Source: JBGNFV01 sp049645705 (lineage in GTDB: Bacteria > Bacteroidota > Bacteroidia > Cytophagales > Cyclobacteriaceae). From it: 64,000 nt of DNA. Of the stretch, positions 60,740-64,000 are shown in pieces. The DNA lies in NCBI GenBank assembly GCA_049645705.1, contig JBARUK010000004.1, positions 62,001 to 126,000 on the forward strand. Reading direction: 5' to 3'. The notes under the pieces are model-generated. The model did not search any database, was not told the origin of the DNA, and saw nothing but the letters and a program-made list of their open reading frames with translations. Position numbers and translations under genes: made by a program. Numbering within the stretch: the stretch's first letter is position 1; each line of letters begins with the position of its first letter.

Positions 60740-63145
60740 CTATTCATACTTGAGAGAACGAACAGGATTGGTCTTCGCTGCCTTCAGGGACTGCAGACTT
60801 ACCGTCGTAAAGGCAATGAAAAAAGCCAGGAAGCCTGCTATAGCAAATACACCCACACTAATTTCGATACGGTAGGCAAACTCCATAAGCCATTGATTCA
60901 TGACCAGATACACCACCGGTACTGAAATCAGAAAAGCGATAGTTACCAGTATGGCGAAATCCTTGCTTAATAACAGGACCAACTGCCAGACGCTGGCTCC
61001 CATGACCTTACGTATACCTACTTCGCGCGTACGTTTTTCGGCCGTGTAGGCCGCCAGGCCGAACAGGCCTATACTGGCAATGAATATAGCCAGTACTGAA
61101 AAAACGGTAAAAATGGTTCCCATACGTTTCTCTGCCTGAAACAGCACAGCATATTCATCATCTACAAACTGATAGTTGAAGGGCTCATCACCTGCATGTT
61201 CCTTCCACAATTGCTGTAGTTCATCAACAGAACCTGAATGATCGCCTGCCGGCAACCTTACGGTCAGGTAGGAACCTGTAGTGCCAAGGATAAACAGGAG
61301 CGGTGTAGCTGGCTGCTTCAAAGTCTCAAAATTAAAGTCTTTGATCACTCCTACCACCCTGAAGTCATTCGGATCTCCTGAATCTAGGGAGGAAATGTAA
61401 CTGTTCAGAGGATCTTCCAGTCCAAACTCTCTTACGGCAGCCTCATTTAGCAGCATAGCGGCAGTGTCCGTAAGAAAATCCCGGCTGAAGTTTCGCCCTT
61501 TCAACAGTTCTATATCCATAGTTTCCAGATAGTCATGATCTACTGCATACACACCTATTATATGGTCCTCCATACTTCCTTTTTCTCTGAAAACAGACTT
61601 GTTGTTAATATTAGGTAATGCATTACTGGAGAAAGCCGCGTGTGTAAAACCACTGCTGCCAAGTACGGCTTCTTTAAATGCCTCACTATTATTGGCAAGT
61701 CTGTTTACCTGGGTCAGAGTGATAAGGTTCTCCTTATCAAATCCCAGATCGCGGTTCCTGATAAATTCTACCTGGCGATAGATAAGCAGTGTGCTGACGA
61801 TCAAAAATATGGATATAAAGAACTGAAATACAACCAGCACATTACGAACTCTACCGGAACTGAGACCTGAAGAGATATTACCCTTGAGCACGGCCGCAGG
61901 GTTATAGTGAGATAGGTAGAATGCAGGGTAACTTCCGGCCAGTAGCCCTACTATTATCACCAGTATAACAATTCCCGCCAGCACGTAAGGCTGCCAGATC
62001 ATACTTATATTCAGTTCCTGTCCGGAGATCGTATTGAATGGACCAAGGCAGAGGGAGGCGATGATCAGGGCAATAAACGATGATATTACTGTGATAAGCA
62101 CCGACTCTGCAATGAACTGAAGGATCAGTTGACTTCTAAAGCTGCCGAGAGTCTTACGTAACCCTACCTCCTTGGCTCTTCTGGCTGATTTTGCCGTAGC
62201 CATATTCATATAATTTATACAGGCAATAACAATGATGAAAATGGCTATAAAAGAGAAAATGTATAAATACCGGCTGCTGCCGCCTACTTCGAGGTTATCA
62301 GTAATCTGATCTCCCAGGTGTATATCTGTCAGGGGCTGGGGGTGATAGCCATACTTATTACCGGCTGCTCTGAATCCTTCCATGCTGGTATTGAATACTT
62401 CCTCCACCAATGGGCCGAGATGACGATCCGTCATCTCGAACAGCTTCTGGTCAAGTACTTCAGGGTCAGTCCCCTCCTCCGCCAGCAGGTATGTGTACAG
62501 TCCGTTACTGAACCATAGTTCCGTCATATCAAACCGGCTTAGAGGATAGGATATGAGCATTTCAAAATCCATATGGCTATTAGAAGGCGGATCTGCCACC
62601 AGTCCCGTAATCTTATACTGCTCTTCTTCATTGCCTATACTTAGGCTTTTGCCCAGCACGTCGGTAGTAGAGAAATATTTCCGGGCCAGGTTTTCAGTTA
62701 TAACTGCCGAATTAAGCTCGCTAAGACACTTATCAGCATTACCCTGGAGCAGCTCAAAATCAAACACCTGGAAAAAGGTGGAGTCTACCTGCAGTATATC
62801 TTCCTGATGAAATACCCGGTCACCGAACCGGATCACCTGCTCACCCGCATTCTCTATGCGTACGAAATTTTTGACTTCCGGTAGTTCAGACGCCGCGGTA
62901 GGGCCTACCGGCGGACTGCTTACGGCCACATTCAGTTCCTGACCGGCCATTTTACCGTTTAGCCAGACGCGGTATATGCGATCCTTCTTGCTATGAAAGG
63001 TATCGTAATTGATCTCCTGATATACAAAGAGCAGGATAAGGAGCGCACTGGCTATACCAATGCTAAGGCCGAGTATATTCAGCAGAGAATAGAAGGCCGT
63101 CTTCCGCAGATTGCGGATAGCCACCTTCGCGAAATTCTTTAACAT
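60740..63145 (-). CDS. FtsX/MacB-like ABC transporter permease
   Basis: The 801-residue protein has the large Bacteroidota form of the MacB/FtsX fold, twice repeated. An N-terminal helix (FYSLLNILGLSIGIASALLILLFVY) is followed by an extracellular MacB-PCD domain (FHSKKDRIYRVW...LARKYFSTTDVLGKSLSIG), then three helices with MNMATAKSARRAKEVGLRKTLG. A second set has YLETMDIELLKGRNFSRDFLTDTAAMLLNEAAVREFGLEDPL and ends with helices and TREVGIRKVMGASVWQL. The EVGxRK motifs face the ATPase. It moves its substrate from the periplasm or membrane via TolC. It precedes the ATPase and follows a second permease. Confidence 0.93.
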   Translation of the reverse strand: MLKNFAKVAIRNLRKTAFYSLLNILGLSIGIASALLILLFVYQEINYDTFHSKKDRIYRVWLNGKMAGQELNVAVSSPPVGPTAASELPEVKNFVRIENAGEQVIRFGDRVFHQEDILQVDSTFFQVFDFELLQGNADKCLSELNSAVITENLARKYFSTTDVLGKSLSIGNEEEQYKITGLVADPPSNSHMDFEMLISYPLSRFDMTELWFSNGLYTYLLAEEGTDPEVLDQKLFEMTDRHLGPLVEEVFNTSMEGFRAAGNKYGYHPQPLTDIHLGDQITDNLEVGGSSRYLYIFSFIAIFIIVIACINYMNMATAKSARRAKEVGLRKTLGSFRSQLILQFIAESVLITVISSFIALIIASLCLGPFNTISGQELNISMIWQPYVLAGIVILVIIVGLLAGSYPAFYLSHYNPAAVLKGNISSGLSSGRVRNVLVVFQFFISIFLIVSTLLIYRQVEFIRNRDLGFDKENLITLTQVNRLANNSEAFKEAVLGSSGFTHAAFSSNALPNINNKSVFREKGSMEDHIIGVYAVDHDYLETMDIELLKGRNFSRDFLTDTAAMLLNEAAVREFGLEDPLNSYISSLDSGDPNDFRVVGVIKDFNFETLKQPATPLLFILGTTGSYLTVRLPAGDHSGSVDELQQLWKEHAGDEPFNYQFVDDEYAVLFQAEKRMGTIFTVFSVLAIFIASIGLFGLAAYTAEKRTREVGIRKVMGASVWQLVLLLSKDFAILVTIAFLISVPVVYLVMNQWLMEFAYRIEISVGVFAIAGFLAFFIAFTTVSLQSLKAAKTNPVRSLKYE

Positions 63146-63166
63146 GTTATTTAGTAGGTTTAGGTT

Positions 63167-64000
63167 CTATTCGTTCCGCAATGTATCGGCCGGATTGACC
63201 GATGCGGCTTTGAAGGAGTGGTAACTAACCGTAATGGCGGCAATAATAAGGGCGGCCAATCCGGCAAGCAAAAACAAAACCCAGCTTAACTCTACGTGGT
63301 ATGCAAAATTATCTAACCAGTTGTCAAGCATATAGTACGCCAGGGGTACGGCAACAAAAAACGAAATTATTACAAGCAGGGCAAAGTTACTGCTGATCAG
63401 GTAGACAAGCTGACCAACTTCTGCTCCCAGTACTTTTCGAATACCGATCTCCTTTTTACGCTGCTCGGCAGTATAACTCGCCAGGGCAAATAACCCCAGG
63501 CAACTTATAAATATGGCCATCAGTGCGAAATAATTTACCAGCGTACCTATAAGGGTTTCGCTTTTATAGGTCCTGTTAAAATTATCATCAAGGAAGTAGT
63601 ATTCGAACGGGTAGGCGGGTTCAAACTTTTTCTGAAGATCGCCTAACGCGGTGAGTGTCTCTTCTAACCGGCTACCGTCGATCCTGGCTACAACAGACGA
63701 AGGCTTTCCCGACTGATAGGTCATGATCAATGGCTCGATAGTCTCATGAAGGCTCTTATTATGGAAGTCTTTTACAACTCCAATAACTGTTTTGTCTTCC
63801 TCCCAGAAGGTGATCACTTCCCCAACAGGATCTTCAAGCTGCATTCGTTTTACAGCCTCCTCATTTAGTATAACTGACGCCGTATCAGTTATACGATCAT
63901 CAAATACCCGGCCTTTTTTCATTTGCATGCCGAAGGTTTCGACTACACCGGGCGTAATAGTCAGGTACTGGAAAAGTACGCTCGCCTCCGGATCTTTGCC
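63167..64000 (-). CDS. FtsX/MacB-like ABC permease, C-terminal part (partial, runs off right edge)
   Basis: The open frame continues to the window end; its start lies outside. The visible 278 codons match the C-terminal half of the neighbouring permease: the second PCD domain (ITPGVVETFGMQMKKGRVFDDRITDTASVILNEEAVKRMQLEDPVGEVI) and the last helices around EQRKKEIGIRKVLGAEVGQLVYLISSNFALLVIISFFVAVPLAYYM. It is a paralogue in tandem, with a 21-bp gap. Two permeases with one ATPase suggest that they work as a heterodimer. Confidence 0.92.
   Translation of the reverse strand, partial: GKDPEASVLFQYLTITPGVVETFGMQMKKGRVFDDRITDTASVILNEEAVKRMQLEDPVGEVITFWEEDKTVIGVVKDFHNKSLHETIEPLIMTYQSGKPSSVVARIDGSRLEETLTALGDLQKKFEPAYPFEYYFLDDNFNRTYKSETLIGTLVNYFALMAIFISCLGLFALASYTAEQRKKEIGIRKVLGAEVGQLVYLISSNFALLVIISFFVAVPLAYYMLDNWLDNFAYHVELSWVLFLLAGLAALIIAAITVSYHSFKAASVNPADTLRNE

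Overview
The window reads as chromosomal DNA of a marine or soil Bacteroidota, most likely a Cytophagales-type bacterium. The signs are a type IX secretion (T9SS) sorting domain on a large secreted esterase, a class I lanthipeptide-type leader of the Bacteroidota kind at the left edge, 800-residue FtsX/MacB-like permeases typical of that phylum, Bacteroidota-style promoters (TTG-N19-TAnnTTTG) before marC and rpsA, mostly weak Shine-Dalgarno sites, and an S1 ribosomal protein with a long charged tail.

Layout. 1-800: the start of a RiPP precursor running off the left edge, an AT-rich spacer, and an unusual array of short inverted heptamers with a 15-bp period. 0.8-8 kb: selD-selU (selenouridine in tRNA), a PAP2 phosphatase, a GNAT and a CpcT/CpeT-like protein, a lipoprotein S9 peptidase and a frameshifted DUF4349 gene. 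8.2-12.5 kb: a DUF2007 protein and a tight trio of N-formylglutamate-amidohydrolase-like enzyme, DUF1704/QEGLA metallopeptidase and glutathione-synthetase-like ATP-grasp ligase. 12.5-17.3 kb: two patatin paralogues and a TPR histidine kinase/LuxR response regulator pair. 17.3-19.8 kb: an intact subtilase plus small companion gene, followed by a decayed second copy of both genes. 20-23.6 kb: housekeeping genes (xerD, aroQ, aminotransferase, marC, rnhA).

23.8-28.1 kb: an overlapping operon (UbiA prenyltransferase, DprE1-like FAD oxidase, DprE2-like reductase, HAD phosphatase, alpha/beta hydrolase) that looks like a polyprenyl-phosphate-pentose pathway akin to mycobacterial decaprenylphosphoryl-arabinose synthesis. 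It lies near two GT-C-like membrane proteins (31-34 kb) that could use such a lipid-linked sugar. 34-38 kb: small PAS and HEAT proteins, an NmrA-type reductase and an AI-2E-family permease. 38-51 kb: an exopolysaccharide locus (EEP-family protein, short TolC-like protein, O-antigen ligase/polymerase, a 46-residue membrane protein, glycosyltransferases, Wzx flippase, sulfotransferase, Wzc-like co-polymerase, PD40 protein, GT2), which suggests a sulfated polysaccharide.

51-64 kb: small stress-type proteins (SpoIIAA-like, Hsp20, HhH), a HerA-like ATPase, tRNA-Cys, rpsA, a lipoprotein, and a TolC-ATPase-permease-permease export operon cut by the right edge. The least explained items are the heptamer array (601-792), the subtilase/companion module with its decaying duplicate (17.35-19.8 kb), the ligase-peptidase trio (8.8-12.5 kb) and the pentose-lipid operon with the GT-C genes (23.8-34 kb).
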